Part shown: piece by piece, positions 1 to 8,806 of the stretch
Layout of the letters: each line of letters opens with the position of its first letter
Position numbering within the stretch: the first letter of the stretch is position 1
NCBI GenBank assembly: GCA_050618055.1
Contig: JBNLVK010000172.1
Coordinates: 1-64,000 of the forward strand
Direction of reading: 5' to 3'
Length of the DNA stretch: 64,000 nucleotides
From: CALDCK01 sp050618055
GTDB lineage: Bacteria; Myxococcota_A; UBA9160; SMWR01
Program-made: the position numbers and the translations under genes
The notes under the pieces: model-generated
Seen by the model: only the letters and a program-made list of their open reading frames with translations
The model's database searches: none
Told to the model about the DNA's origin: nothing

Positions 1-17
1 CGACGCTCTTCCGATCT
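1..17. other. Illumina adapter remnant (assembly artefact)
   Basis: The first 17 bases, CGACGCTCTTCCGATCT, are the 3' end of the standard Illumina TruSeq read adapter, not genomic DNA. Genomic sequence begins at about position 18. The reading frame of the leftmost gene is therefore artificial to the left of position 18, and the contig really ends here. Confidence 0.95.
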
Positions 18-840
18 TCTGGGGCGAGACGTTCTCGTGGGCCAGCAGCTCCGCCGACGGGAAGTCCTCGACCAGCACCGGCACGTCCTCCACGTACTCG
101 CGGATCGAGCGCGGCAGGTTGTCGATCGCCTCGGCCACGGCCTGGCGGAAGAACGCGTCGTCGACCACCGTCGGCAGCGGGTAGTGGTCCGGGTCGAGGG
201 CGTTGGCCTTGTCGAAGGCCTGGGCCGCGCCCTCCTCGTCTCCCAGCCGCTCGAGCACCAGCGCCAGGTGGTAGAGCGCGTGGCCGGCCTCGGGATCCAG
301 CAGGGCGGCGGTCTCGAGCGAGCGCTTCGCGTCCTCGAAGCGGCCCAGCTCGAACAGGATCTGGCCGTCGAAGGCGCGGTAGATCGGCACCTCGCCGGCG
401 GTCTTGATGGCGCGGCGGGTCAGGAACAGCGCGCCCTCCAGGTCGTCCAGGTAGAAGACGGCCTTGGCCTTCAGGTAGTGGACCTCGCCCTCGATGCTGC
501 GATCCAGGCGCGGCAGGTCCGGGTTGCCGGCCAGCAGCTCGTCGCACAGGGCGACGGCCTGCTCGTGCTCGCCCAGGTCCTCGACCAGCAGCTCGGCCCG
601 GTTGAGGTGGGCGGTCACGAACTTCGGATCGGCGCGCAGCGAGCGCTCGAACTCGTGGAGGGCCTCGTCGATGCGGCCCTCGTCCCACAGGATCTCGCCG
701 CGTCCGTTGTGGGCCTCGGCACCCTCGGGGTGGGCGCGCAGCGCCTCGTCGAGCCAGGCCAGCGCCTCTTCGGTGCGGCCTCCGTGAGACGCCTCCATCG
801 CCTGGTCGAGGCAGTCCCAGTACCTGTCGTTGTTCTTCAT
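18..840 (-). CDS. TPR protein with C-terminal zincin-like metallopeptidase domain (3'-truncated)
   Basis: The gene reads leftward from ATG at 840 and runs into the adapter, so its 3' end is missing. The first roughly 210 residues are tetratricopeptide-like helical repeats, for example ALAWLDEALRAHPEGAEAHN followed by ALHEFERSLRADPKFVTAH. The last visible part, with IREYVEDVPVLVEDFPSAEL, resembles the start of the MMP37-like zincin_1 family, whose HEXXH motif would lie beyond the contig end. TPR plus zincin_1 fusions are known in deltaproteobacteria. Function is unknown; a cytoplasmic metallopeptidase is likely. About 230 bases upstream are free of genes. Confidence 0.75.
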
Positions 841-965
841 GGACCTGTTCGCAGTAGGGAGGGGGGGGACCCCAGCCGCGTTGATCGACGGCGCAGCATA
901 GCAGAAGGGGCCCCGCGCAAGACGCCGCGCGCTCCGTCGGAGCGGGCGCGCAACCTGCCGCAGTC

Positions 966-981
966 ATTGGAGAATTCCAAT
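966..981. promoter_or_regulatory. Inverted repeat upstream of the TPR/zincin gene
   Basis: ATTGGA-GAAT-TCCAAT is a perfect 6-base dyad. It lies in the 231-base gap (841-1071) between the zinc-ribbon gene's stop codon and the TPR gene's start, about 125 bases upstream of that start. It could be an operator. Nothing else is recognisable in this gap. Confidence 0.35.
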
Positions 982-1071
982 ACTTGCGGGTGCGTTGCCG
1001 GGCCCGGTCGAGGGGTCCGGGGCTCCGTCGGGAAGGGCCCCGGAACGGCGTTCAATCGGCCTCGATCGGCC

Positions 1072-1791
1072 TCAATCCGCCGACTGGACCAGCTCCTCGC
1101 GGATCAGGATGCGCTGGCAGGTACCGCAGGTGACGATCTCCTCGCCCTTCAGCAGCTCGATGGCGGCCTGGGGCGGAATGCCGACGCGGCAGCCGAGACA
1201 CAGCTCGCCGGAGACCAGCGCGACCGCCGGCGCGCGGCGCGCCAGGCTCTTCTCGGAGCGGGCGACCAGCGTCGCGTCGATCGCCGCCACCTGGTCGGCG
1301 CGCGCGGACTCGAAGCCGGCGATGCGCTCGCCCAGCTCGGCGGCCCGCGCCTCGAGCTCCTTCTCCTGGGTGTCGATGCGCTCGGTGGCCCCGCGCACCT
1401 GCTCCTCCAGCGTCGCCAGCGAGCCGCGCGCCTCTTCGATGCGCTCCATGGCCTCGAGCACGCGCGTCTCGGCGTCCGAGATGGCGGTCCGCGCCTGGTC
1501 CATCTCGGAGAGCAGCGCGGTGTAGGCCTCGTTCGACTTCACCTGGTGCTGCTGGCCCTCGAGCTTCGCCAGCTGCGCCTCCTGGTCCTGCGCCTCGCCC
1601 TCGGCCTGGCGCTGGGCCTGCTCGGCCTCGACGACGGCCTCCCTGGCCGAGACCAGCGTCTCGCTGGCCTTGGCCCGCTCCTCGGCGAAGGCGGCCTGGC
1701 GGGCCGGAACGCCCGCGTGCTCCTCCCGCAGCGACGCCAGCTCCGCGTCGTGACGGGAGAGGGCGATCAGGGCGCGGAGGTCGTCTAGCAA
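1072..1791 (-). CDS. Coiled-coil protein with C-terminal C4 zinc ribbon
   Basis: This is a 239-residue member of the DUF164 / zf-RING_7 family, as found widely in deltaproteobacteria and actinobacteria. Most of the protein is a heptad-rich, Glu/Ala/Arg-rich antiparallel coiled coil. The C-terminus carries a four-cysteine ribbon, CLGC followed about 20 residues later by CGTC. The family is thought to bind nucleic acid or act as a scaffold; the exact role is unknown. I chose the TTG start at 1791 because GAGG lies 8 bases upstream and no ATG fits. Neighbours do not suggest a pathway. Confidence 0.85.
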   Translation of the reverse strand: MLDDLRALIALSRHDAELASLREEHAGVPARQAAFAEERAKASETLVSAREAVVEAEQAQRQAEGEAQDQEAQLAKLEGQQHQVKSNEAYTALLSEMDQARTAISDAETRVLEAMERIEEARGSLATLEEQVRGATERIDTQEKELEARAAELGERIAGFESARADQVAAIDATLVARSEKSLARRAPAVALVSGELCLGCRVGIPPQAAIELLKGEEIVTCGTCQRILIREELVQSAD

Positions 1792-1835
1792 CTGGGGGAC
1801 CTCGAGGGCGTGCCGGGCGAGCTTCGGGCGGGATC

Positions 1836-2288
1836 TTATCGTCCGCCGAAGGTCTCGACGAGCACCCGGGTCCGATGGGCGAAGATCCGGTCGAGCTGGC
1901 GCCGGACCAGGCCGTGGGCCAGGTCTCCGAGGGGCTGGAGCGGCAGCTCGTAGCGCACCCGGTCGTCCACCCGGGTGCCGTCGCCGTCCTGCGTGAAGCG
2001 ATGGGTGTGCTCCCAGAGCCGGTACGGGCCCCGCACCTGCTCGTCGACGAAGCACAGCGGCGGCTCCCAGGTGCGGATGCGCGTGCGCCAGCCGAAGGGC
2101 AGCCCGAACAGCCGCAGCCGGTAGTCGATCAGGGCGCCCTCGCGCATCTCGATGGGCAGGGGGGTGAGGATGCGGAAGCGCAGCTCCGGCGGGGTCAGCC
2201 GCTCCAGGTTCGCGGCGTCCGCGAAGAACGGGAAGACGCGGGAGAGGGGCTCCTGGAGCCTCAGATGGGTCTCGAGGGTGTGGATCAT
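1836..2288 (-). CDS. SRPBCC / START-like ligand-binding protein
   Basis: This 150-residue protein has the SRPBCC fold signature of the CoxG/ligand-binding SRPBCC group. It opens with a short strand, followed by the FPFFADAANLERLTPPELRF region, and ends in an amphipathic helix (LAHGLVRRQLDRIFAHR). The family binds hydrophobic ligands in a deep cavity. There is no signal peptide, so it is cytoplasmic. It is divergent from the acyltransferase at 2341 with only 52 bases between, so the two probably share a promoter region. The ligand cannot be told from sequence. Confidence 0.85.
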   Translation of the reverse strand: MIHTLETHLRLQEPLSRVFPFFADAANLERLTPPELRFRILTPLPIEMREGALIDYRLRLFGLPFGWRTRIRTWEPPLCFVDEQVRGPYRLWEHTHRFTQDGDGTRVDDRVRYELPLQPLGDLAHGLVRRQLDRIFAHRTRVLVETFGGR

Positions 2289-2340
2289 GGCTCGGAGGAC
2301 CTACCCTGGAGGGTGTTGGGGGCCCGGTTAGGGTGGAAGC

Positions 2341-3333
2341 ATGGCGAGCTTCCCGCGCCGCGTGGTGACCATAACCGCCGTGCTCGGATCGGCAGCCCTG
2401 CTGACGATCGGCGCGCCGCTCTGGCTGCCGGCCCTGGCGATCGTCGACGCGTTCCGCCGGCGCCGGCTGGCGTCGCTGCGGCTGGGCCTGTTCGCCTGGT
2501 TCTTCCTGCTGTGCGAGAGCGCGGGCCTGCTGGCGGCGGGCTTCCTGTGGCTGCGCCAGCGCGTCCTGCCCGAGCCCCACGAGCGCTACCTGGATCGCAA
2601 CTTCCGCCTCCAGCACTGGTGGGGCGCGGCGCTCTACGCCGGCGCCAGCCGCATCTACGGCTTCTCGCTGACGCTGGAGAGCGAGGGCGACCTGTCGCGC
2701 GGACCCTTCCTGCTGATGCTGCGCCACGCCAGCATCGGGGACACGCTGCTCGGCGTGAAGCTCTTCTCCGAGCCCTACGGACTGAAGCTCCGCTACGTGC
2801 TGAAGAACGAGCTGCTGTGGGATCCGTGCCTGGACGTCGTGGGCCACCGCGTCCCGGTCGCCTTCGTGCGGCGCGACGGCAGCGACACGCCGCGCGAGCT
2901 GCGCGCCATCGGCGAGCTGGCGCGCAACCTGGGACCCGAGGACGGCGTGCTCATCTACCCGGAGGGCACACGCTTCACCGAGGAGAAGCGCCAGCGCGTG
3001 ATCGAGCGGAGCAAGGAGCGCGGCGACGACGCGCTCGCGCAGCGCGCCGACCGCCTCCAGCGCGTGCTGCCGCCGCGCCGCGGCGGTCCGCAGGTGCTGT
3101 TCGCGGCCGAACCCGACGCGGACGTCGAGGTCTGCGCCCACACCGGCTTCGAGGCCGCCGCCACGGCCGGCGACCTGTGGGCGGGGCGCCTCATCGGAAA
3201 GCGCATCCACGTGCGCTGTACCCGCTTCCCGGCCGAGGCCATCCCGGCGGCGGCCGAGGAGGCCTGGGAGTGGCTGCTCGACCGCTGGGAGGAGGTCGAC
3301 GCCTTCGTGACGCAGCATCAGGAAGCCGTATGA
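2341..3333 (+). CDS. 1-acyl-glycerol-3-phosphate acyltransferase-like (PlsC superfamily)
   Basis: This is a 330-residue membrane-associated acyltransferase. Two hydrophobic segments occupy roughly residues 10-80. The catalytic HX4D motif appears as HASIGD and the substrate-binding block as YPEGTRFT, spaced as in LCLAT/PlsC-type enzymes. It should transfer an acyl group from acyl-CoA or acyl-ACP to a lysophospholipid or similar alcohol at the inner membrane. The C-terminal half is charged and family-specific. It is divergent from the SRPBCC gene, and the lipid specificity is unknown. Confidence 0.88.
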   Translation: MASFPRRVVTITAVLGSAALLTIGAPLWLPALAIVDAFRRRRLASLRLGLFAWFFLLCESAGLLAAGFLWLRQRVLPEPHERYLDRNFRLQHWWGAALYAGASRIYGFSLTLESEGDLSRGPFLLMLRHASIGDTLLGVKLFSEPYGLKLRYVLKNELLWDPCLDVVGHRVPVAFVRRDGSDTPRELRAIGELARNLGPEDGVLIYPEGTRFTEEKRQRVIERSKERGDDALAQRADRLQRVLPPRRGGPQVLFAAEPDADVEVCAHTGFEAAATAGDLWAGRLIGKRIHVRCTRFPAEAIPAAAEEAWEWLLDRWEEVDAFVTQHQEAV

Positions 3334-3425
3334 AGGTCCGGAAGTCCCCGCGGGCAAACTTCTTTGTGGAACCGCCGCCGCCTGTCGTAGTCTAATGCCC
3401 GGGAAGTGCCGGGACTGCGCCTGCG

Positions 3426-3443
3426 CCCACCGCCCTCGGTGGG
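3426..3443 (+). other. Perfect hairpin in leader of the DUF1329 gene
   Basis: CCCACCG-CCCT-CGGTGGG forms a 7-base perfect stem with a 4-base loop. It lies about 90 bases upstream of the DUF1329 start. No T-tract follows, so it is not a classical terminator. It may be a leader structure or chance in GC-rich DNA. Confidence 0.3.
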
Positions 3444-3531
3444 AAGTGGCGACCTCACTCGTTGCCAGTCGCAGGGTGCGGGGGGCCGGCCGTCCGCGTT
3501 CATCGCCTATCGAGGCTACCGAGGAGAACAC

Positions 3532-4857
3532 ATGAACAAGCCGCTCGCGATCCGTTTCGCGATCGCCGTCTTCACCGCCGCGATCTTCGCCGCTCCGGCC
3601 GTCGCCCAGCAGAGCGACGCCGGGGGTGCGGCACCCGCCTTCAAGGAAGGCGACGTCCTCTCGTTCGACGACATCGAAAAGATCAAGCCCTTCCTGCCGG
3701 AGCAGTTCTGGGACAACCGGGACTTCTTCTTCTACGAGGGCATGCAGATGGAGATCGGGCCCACCCAGTACGACTACTCGCCGACCAAGGAGTTCCTGCA
3801 CTGGACGGCGAAGTTCAAGAACCAGGCCCGCATCGGTCCCGACAACAGCCTGGAGAACTGGACCACCGGGTTCCCGTTCGACTACGACCAGATCGACTGC
3901 GCCGGCGACCCGAAGGCCGGCACGAAGATCATGTGGAACTTCCAGGCCGGCGGCGGCGACGGTCACGCCCACTTCTTCTACTCGTACTGGGACCGCGGCG
4001 AGCAGCTGCCCCTGTACTACGAGGGCACGGGCCAGAGCGTCCAGCTCGCGCACCGCATCGAGGCGAAGCACGAGGAGAACGACTTCGACATCTTCCGCGG
4101 CGAGAAGCGCAAGAACGCCAACGGAGTGCAGGTCGACGCGCCGTTCGACGCCCGCGGCATCATGCTGCTGTCGTACCGCTACAAGTCTTCGGACAAGCCG
4201 CGCGCCGAGGCGCGCAACGACGACACCTGGGTCTACGTGCCGACGCTGCGCCGCGTGCGCCGCATCTCCACCGCCCAGCGCACCGACGCCATCTCGGGCA
4301 CCGACTTCACCATGGACGACCTGCGCAGCTTCAACGGCATCGTCCCGCAGTACGAGTGGACCTGCCTGGGCGAGCGCAAGATCATCGCTCCGATGAACAC
4401 GACCCAGAAGGGCTATCCCTACGAGAAGGACCACAACTTCGGTCCCTACGGCCTGTCCTTCGCCAGCGACAAGTGGGAGCTGCGCGACGCGTGGGTGGTC
4501 AACATGAAGGCGAAGAACGCCGACCACCCGTACCACCACAAAGAGATCTACATCGACAAGCAGACCTACGCCCCGCTCTACTCGTTCGCGTACGACCAGA
4601 AGGGCGAGCTCTGGAAGATCATCACGCACAACCACCGCTGGAGTCAGAACCGGGACCTCACCGACGACAACTGGTTCCCGGGCTGGGAGGACATCCCGGA
4701 GCCGCGCGCGGTGCTGGTGGTGAGCGACATCATCGCCAACGTGCAGACGGGTACGGGCAACCGCATCGAGTTCTGGGACGCCCAGGGAACGCCGATGCCC
4801 AGCAAGGGCAAGATCCGGCGCTTCATCGACGTGGGGCGGCTGACCAAGGGTCGCTAG
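3532..4857 (+). CDS. DUF1329 outer-membrane-associated protein
   Basis: This 441-residue protein belongs to the DUF1329 family (LolA/LolB-like fold). It starts at ATG 3532 behind a clear GAGGAG, with a signal peptide ending near AAPAVAQQ. Aromatic and Asp/Lys-rich strands follow, as is usual in the family, and the length is typical (about 450). Members sit in the periplasm or outer membrane and are often co-regulated with hydrophobic-compound degradation or RND transport; a role in lipid or sterol handling is inferred. The gene stands alone and is closed by a strong intrinsic terminator. Confidence 0.9.
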   Translation: MNKPLAIRFAIAVFTAAIFAAPAVAQQSDAGGAAPAFKEGDVLSFDDIEKIKPFLPEQFWDNRDFFFYEGMQMEIGPTQYDYSPTKEFLHWTAKFKNQARIGPDNSLENWTTGFPFDYDQIDCAGDPKAGTKIMWNFQAGGGDGHAHFFYSYWDRGEQLPLYYEGTGQSVQLAHRIEAKHEENDFDIFRGEKRKNANGVQVDAPFDARGIMLLSYRYKSSDKPRAEARNDDTWVYVPTLRRVRRISTAQRTDAISGTDFTMDDLRSFNGIVPQYEWTCLGERKIIAPMNTTQKGYPYEKDHNFGPYGLSFASDKWELRDAWVVNMKAKNADHPYHHKEIYIDKQTYAPLYSFAYDQKGELWKIITHNHRWSQNRDLTDDNWFPGWEDIPEPRAVLVVSDIIANVQTGTGNRIEFWDAQGTPMPSKGKIRRFIDVGRLTKGR

Positions 4858-4883
4858 CCTTCAACCACCCGGTTTCGAAAGAG

Positions 4884-4917
4884 AATCGGCGGGCCTTCGG
4901 GTCCGCCGATTTTTTTT
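4884..4917 (+). terminator. Rho-independent terminator after the DUF1329 gene
   Basis: A 12-base-pair stem (AATCGGCGGGCC with GGTCCGCCGATT, one G-T wobble) is capped by a TTCG tetraloop and followed by eight Ts. It begins 27 bases after the stop codon. It is the only textbook intrinsic terminator I see in the window. Confidence 0.93.
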
Positions 4918-4997
4918 CGGCCCGAGTGAAGCAGTTCACAGTGATGGACGCGGGTCTCGCCGATGCTCCCCCCGTGGGCGCCTGGAGGGACCCCGCC

Positions 4998-5180
4998 ATG
5001 ACCGACGCACGAGCCAACTTCGCTGCGGCCGCCGGCCTGCTGATCGCCATGGCCGTCGCCACCATCGGAACCATCCGGCAGGCCGACACCGCCGAGGCGC
5101 CGCCGGCGAGCCTGCTCCAGCGCGTGGAGGACGGCTTCCTGCACATGGCCGGCCGCGGCTCCGGACGGCAGGATCGCTAG
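4998..5180 (+). CDS. Small exported or membrane-anchored peptide, function unknown
   Basis: This is a 60-residue open frame starting at ATG 4998, 7 bases behind a strong GGAGGGA. Residues 8-26 (FAAAAGLLIAMAVATIGTI) form one hydrophobic helix, either a signal peptide or an anchor. It is followed by a short charged tail ending in RQDR. I recognise no family. The stop overlaps the stop of the convergent CRP-like gene in a shared CTAG. The good ribosome site and signal-like helix favour a real gene. Confidence 0.55.
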   Translation: MTDARANFAAAAGLLIAMAVATIGTIRQADTAEAPPASLLQRVEDGFLHMAGRGSGRQDR

Positions 5181-5896
5181 TCGAGCGCGAAGCGCGCCAG
5201 CGACTCCAGCCTCTCGAGGTCGCACACGGTGACGCGGCCCGGACCGACCGTCACCAGCCCCGCCGACGCCCAGGCGCGCAGCTGCTTGTTGATGCTCTCG
5301 CGGCTCGTACCCACCATCTCGCCGAGCGTCTGCTGCGAGAGCTTCAGCTCGATGCGCGTGCCCTCGGGCGTCTCGCGACCGTAGCTGCGGGCCAGCGCCA
5401 CCAGCTTCTTGGCCAGGCGCGGCGAGAGGGCGAGCAGCACCGAGTCCTCGGCCAGCTCCGACAGGCGCCGCAGCCGCGCGGCCAGGATCTCGGCCAGCCG
5501 GATCGCCACCTTGGGGTGGCTCTCCAGGAACGGCAGGAAGTCGCGGCGATCGAGGGTCAGCAGCTCGGTCGGCGCCAGCGCCACCACCGTCGCCGAGCGG
5601 GGCCCGGCGTCGAGCAGGGCGATCTCGCCGGTGACGTCGCCCGGGTCCGACAGGCCGAACACCACCTCCTTGCCGTCCGGGTTGCTGGACGAGATCTTGA
5701 GCCGGCCCTCGACGACGCCGTGGAGCTGGCGCCCCGGGTCGCCCTTGCGGAACAGCACCTCGCCCTCCGCCAGCCGGCGGCTGCTGGTCACCTGGAGCAG
5801 GGCGTCGAGCTCGGCGTCGTCGAGGTGCGAGAAGAGCCCCACGTTGGCCAGGACCCGGCGGCGCTCGACCCGACGCGGTGCAGTGTCCCCGGCCAC
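5177..5896 (-). CDS. CRP/FNR-family transcriptional regulator
   Basis: This is a 239-residue regulator. The N-terminal cyclic-nucleotide-binding barrel keeps the GEIALLDAGPRSATV phosphate-binding cassette with its Arg-Ser-Ala, so a cyclic nucleotide ligand is plausible. There are no FNR-type N-terminal cysteines. A C-terminal winged helix-turn-helix follows, with LSQQTLGEMVGTSRESINKQ. The start is GTG at 5896, 14 bases after the luciferase-like oxidoreductase stop, so it is probably the last gene of that operon. It could regulate the cluster upstream. Confidence 0.92.
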   Translation of the reverse strand: MAGDTAPRRVERRRVLANVGLFSHLDDAELDALLQVTSSRRLAEGEVLFRKGDPGRQLHGVVEGRLKISSSNPDGKEVVFGLSDPGDVTGEIALLDAGPRSATVVALAPTELLTLDRRDFLPFLESHPKVAIRLAEILAARLRRLSELAEDSVLLALSPRLAKKLVALARSYGRETPEGTRIELKLSQQTLGEMVGTSRESINKQLRAWASAGLVTVGPGRVTVCDLERLESLARFALD

Positions 5897-5910
5897 CGGC
5901 GCCCCCGGCT

Positions 5911-6825
5911 TCAGGCCCCGAACGCCGCGAACAGCTCCTGGAACGCCACCATCTGGTTGCCCACCGCCGAGGAGGGCACCAGGATCGGCGTCCGCAGGCC
6001 GGCGCCGTACCAGGCGTCGAGACCCTCGCGCACCTCGTCGACGCTGCCGAAGAGCGTGCAGTCGGCCAGCCAGCGCTCGGTCATCAGGCCCGGCAGCCGG
6101 TCGCGCTCGCCGGCCTCGAGCGCCTTCTCGATGGCCTCCATCTCCTCGACGTAGCCCGCCTCCTTCCAGTAGTTGCGGTAGTTGGGCAGGGAGACGTACA
6201 TGAGCAGCGTCTTGCGGTTGACGGCCATGGCCGCCTCCCGGTCGTCGGAGATGCAGGTGGGGATCATGTCGCCGACGAAGAAGGCGGCGGAGTCGCGCTT
6301 GTCGGCGGGCAGTGCCGCCAGCGACTCGGGCAGGTGCGAGCGGGCCACGTTGGCGAAGACCACGCCCTCGCCGATCTCGCCGGCGAGCGCCACCATCTTG
6401 CGACGCAGGGCCGCGACCACGACGGGCGGCAGGTCGCCGGCGCGGGGCACCGCGCGCAGCCCCTCGACGAACTCGCGCATGTCGGAGAGCGGCTTGCCGG
6501 TCTCCAGGCCGAGCCGCTTGTTCATGGGGGCGTGCGAGACGCCCACGCCGAAGCGGAAGCGGCCGTCGGACAGCTCGTGGATCAGCGACGCGGTGACCGC
6601 GTAGTCGGCCACGTGGCGCGTGTAGAGGTTCGCGATGGAGGTGCCGAAGGCGATGCGCTCGGTGGCGAAGCACAGCGCCTCGCACAGGCCCACCGCGTCG
6701 CCGAAGCTGGCGCAGTAGATGCCGGCGAAGCCGCGGTCCTCGACCTGCTTCGCCAGCTCGAGGGTGGCCTTGCGGCGTCCGGGGACGGCGGCGAGGGCGA
6801 CGGCGGGAAGGGGGAGATCGCTCAT
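5911..6825 (-). CDS. LLM class flavin-dependent oxidoreductase
   Basis: This 304-residue TIM-barrel protein is of the bacterial luciferase-like monooxygenase / F420-dependent reductase superfamily. Supporting features are the early IYCASFGD region, IAFGTSIANLYTRH, and GRFRFGVGVSHAPMNKRLG, a typical cofactor-binding strand and loop. The substrate is unknown, and whether it uses FMN or F420 cannot be decided by eye. It lies 11 bases downstream of an EstB-like hydrolase and ahead of the CRP-like regulator. The same hydrolase/oxidoreductase combination recurs at 30.6-32.7 kb. Confidence 0.88.
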   Translation of the reverse strand: MSDLPLPAVALAAVPGRRKATLELAKQVEDRGFAGIYCASFGDAVGLCEALCFATERIAFGTSIANLYTRHVADYAVTASLIHELSDGRFRFGVGVSHAPMNKRLGLETGKPLSDMREFVEGLRAVPRAGDLPPVVVAALRRKMVALAGEIGEGVVFANVARSHLPESLAALPADKRDSAAFFVGDMIPTCISDDREAAMAVNRKTLLMYVSLPNYRNYWKEAGYVEEMEAIEKALEAGERDRLPGLMTERWLADCTLFGSVDEVREGLDAWYGAGLRTPILVPSSAVGNQMVAFQELFAAFGA

Positions 6826-6836
6826 GGGGCGCGAGG

Positions 6837-7994
6837 CTAGCGGTCTCCGAGCGACGCGTACACCGCCCGGGTCAGCGACAGGCTGCGCGGATCGCCGGCC
6901 AGGTTCGCGCCCATGCGGTTCATCACGTAGCCGACGGCGAGCCGCGCGTCGCGATCGGCGAAGCCGAAGGACCCGCCGTAGCCGCTGTGGCCGACGGTCG
7001 CCGGGTTCGGACCGTAGAGGCCCGGGCGGCCGTTCACGATCAGACCCAGCCCCCACTGCACCGGCACCTGGAGCACCGCGTCCACGCCGGCGCATTGCAC
7101 CGTGGCCGCCTGGTCGATGGAGGCCGGGGAGAGCAGGCGCCGGCCGCCCAGCTCGCCGTCGCCCGCCAGCAGCGCGTAGAAGCGGGCCACCGAGCGGGCG
7201 TTGCCGTGACCGTTCGCCGCCGGGATCTCGGCGGCGCGCCAGTCGCGTCGCCAGGTGGCGCTGGCGGCGGTGACCGGGTTGCCCAGGGTGCGGCTCGGCA
7301 ACGAGGTGGGGTCGCGGCGCAGGGCGTCGGTGGTGTCGCCGGCCGGCGGCGGCACCAGGCGCGCCACCCGCGGCTCCTCCGACGCGGGCAGCCCGATCTG
7401 GAAGTCGAGGCCGAGGGGAAGGGCCAGCTCCTCGCGGAAGAAGCGCCCCGGGCTGCGCCCGCTGATGCGCCGCACCACCTCGCCCACCAGGAAGCCGTAG
7501 GTGATGGCGTGGTAGCCGTGCTGCGTACCCGGCTCCCACCAGGGCTCCTGGGCGGCCAGCGCCTCGGTCACGAGCTTCCAGTCGAACAGGTCCTCCAGCG
7601 CACGCGGCGCCTCGAAGCCGGAGAGACCGGCCCGGTGGCACAGCAGGTCGCGCACCGGCACGCGCTCCTTGCCGCCCGCCGCGAATTCGGGCCAGTAGCG
7701 CGCCACCGGCGCGTCGAAGTCGAGCTCGCCGCGGTCGGCCAGCAGCAGCGCGCAGACCGCGGTCGGACCCTTGGTGGTCGACCAGACGTTGGCCAGCGTG
7801 TCGCGCTGCCAGGGCGTGCCGTCGCGCACGTTGGCGACCCCCGCCCACAGGTCGACCACCGGCTCGCCGTCCCGGAAGACGGCGAAGCTGGCGCCGTCCT
7901 CGCGGCCGGCCTCGAAGTTGGCGGCGAAGGCCTCGCGCACCGGCGCGAAGGCGGGGTCGCAGTGACCGTGGACCTCGCTGCCCGCACCGCTCAC
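6837..7994 (-). CDS. Serine hydrolase, class C beta-lactamase/EstB family
   Basis: This 385-residue esterase/beta-lactamase-fold protein has the catalytic SxxK motif as WSTTKG. The EstB-type second motif is at HGYHAITYG and a late glycine-rich block at GHSGYGGSFGFA. There is no signal peptide, so it is cytoplasmic, and it is more likely an ester or amide hydrolase than an antibiotic resistance enzyme. The start is GTG at 7994, overlapping the SDR stop by 4 bases (GTGA), so the two are translationally coupled. It is related to the hydrolase at 30601-31764. Confidence 0.9.
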   Translation of the reverse strand: MSGAGSEVHGHCDPAFAPVREAFAANFEAGREDGASFAVFRDGEPVVDLWAGVANVRDGTPWQRDTLANVWSTTKGPTAVCALLLADRGELDFDAPVARYWPEFAAGGKERVPVRDLLCHRAGLSGFEAPRALEDLFDWKLVTEALAAQEPWWEPGTQHGYHAITYGFLVGEVVRRISGRSPGRFFREELALPLGLDFQIGLPASEEPRVARLVPPPAGDTTDALRRDPTSLPSRTLGNPVTAASATWRRDWRAAEIPAANGHGNARSVARFYALLAGDGELGGRRLLSPASIDQAATVQCAGVDAVLQVPVQWGLGLIVNGRPGLYGPNPATVGHSGYGGSFGFADRDARLAVGYVMNRMGANLAGDPRSLSLTRAVYASLGDR

Positions 7995-8803
7995 GAGGTG
8001 GGCCTCGGCTGCGCGCCCGGGGCGCTGGCGCTGGCGCCGCCGTCGACGGCGATCTCCGCGCCGTTCACGAAGCGCGACTCGTCGGAGGCCAGGTACACCA
8101 CCAGGTTCGCGATGTCGTCGGGCTGGCCCAGGCCCATCTGGGTGGTGGCCTCGCGCGGGTCCGGCATGCTCGCAATGTCGATGCCGGCGCCCTGCTTCAT
8201 GACCGCGTGGACCATGGGCGTGTTGATGCCGCCCGGGTGGATCGAGTTGCAGCGGATCGGGTCGCCCTTGTCGCGGCAGTGGACCGCCACCGTCTTGGTG
8301 AGCGAGCGCACCGCCCCCTTGCTCGCGCTGTAGGCGGCGTAGATCGGCACGCCGCGCAGGCCCGCCAGCGACGACAGGTTCACGATCGACCCGCCGCCGC
8401 TGCGCCGCATGGCGGGGACGGCGTGCTTGCAGCCCAGGAAGACGCCCAGCGTGTTCACCCGCTGGATGCGCTCGAAGTCCTCGACGCGGGCGGTCTCGAT
8501 GGTCCCCTCGATCACGATGCCCGCGTTGTTGACCAGCACGTGCAGCCCGCCGTGGCGCGCCAGGACGTCGGCCACCAGGCTCTCCCACTGGCCCTCGTCG
8601 CCCACGTCGTGGCGCACGAAGGCGGCGTCGCCGCCGATCTCCTTGGCCACCGCCTCGCCGCCCTCGGCGTTCACGTCGGTCAGGGTGACCCGCGCCCCCT
8701 CGGCGGCCAGCCGCCGCGCCGACTCGGCCCCGATGCCCGACGCCGCGCCGGTCACGATCGCCACCTTGCCTTCCAGTCTCCCGCGTGATCCCGGTCCCGC
8801 CAT
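7991..8803 (-). CDS. SDR family oxidoreductase (20-beta-HSD-like)
   Basis: This is a 270-residue classical short-chain dehydrogenase. It has the cofactor motif TGAASGIG, NNAG near residue 90, catalytic Ser in NLSSLAG, and YAAYSASKGA containing Tyr-x-x-x-Lys. An Asp after the second strand (LTDVNAEGG) favours NAD(H). It resembles hydroxysteroid and cyclic-alcohol dehydrogenases. It sits between the dipeptidase (3-base gap) and the hydrolase (overlap) in one leftward operon. The substrate is unknown. Confidence 0.92.
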   Translation of the reverse strand: MAGPGSRGRLEGKVAIVTGAASGIGAESARRLAAEGARVTLTDVNAEGGEAVAKEIGGDAAFVRHDVGDEGQWESLVADVLARHGGLHVLVNNAGIVIEGTIETARVEDFERIQRVNTLGVFLGCKHAVPAMRRSGGGSIVNLSSLAGLRGVPIYAAYSASKGAVRSLTKTVAVHCRDKGDPIRCNSIHPGGINTPMVHAVMKQGAGIDIASMPDPREATTQMGLGQPDDIANLVVYLASDESRFVNGAEIAVDGGASASAPGAQPRPTS

Positions 8804-8806
8804 CGT

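Noticed and set aside
1072..4635. Very long open frame on the minus strand spanning several genes
   Set aside because: Only its last 240 codons (zinc-ribbon protein) look like real protein; the rest is low-complexity Arg/Ala/Gly/Val translation opposite genuine genes, an effect of high GC at third positions. The same applies to long frames at 12660-17327, 13067-16864, 21920-24406, 46613-50731 and 51972-56039.
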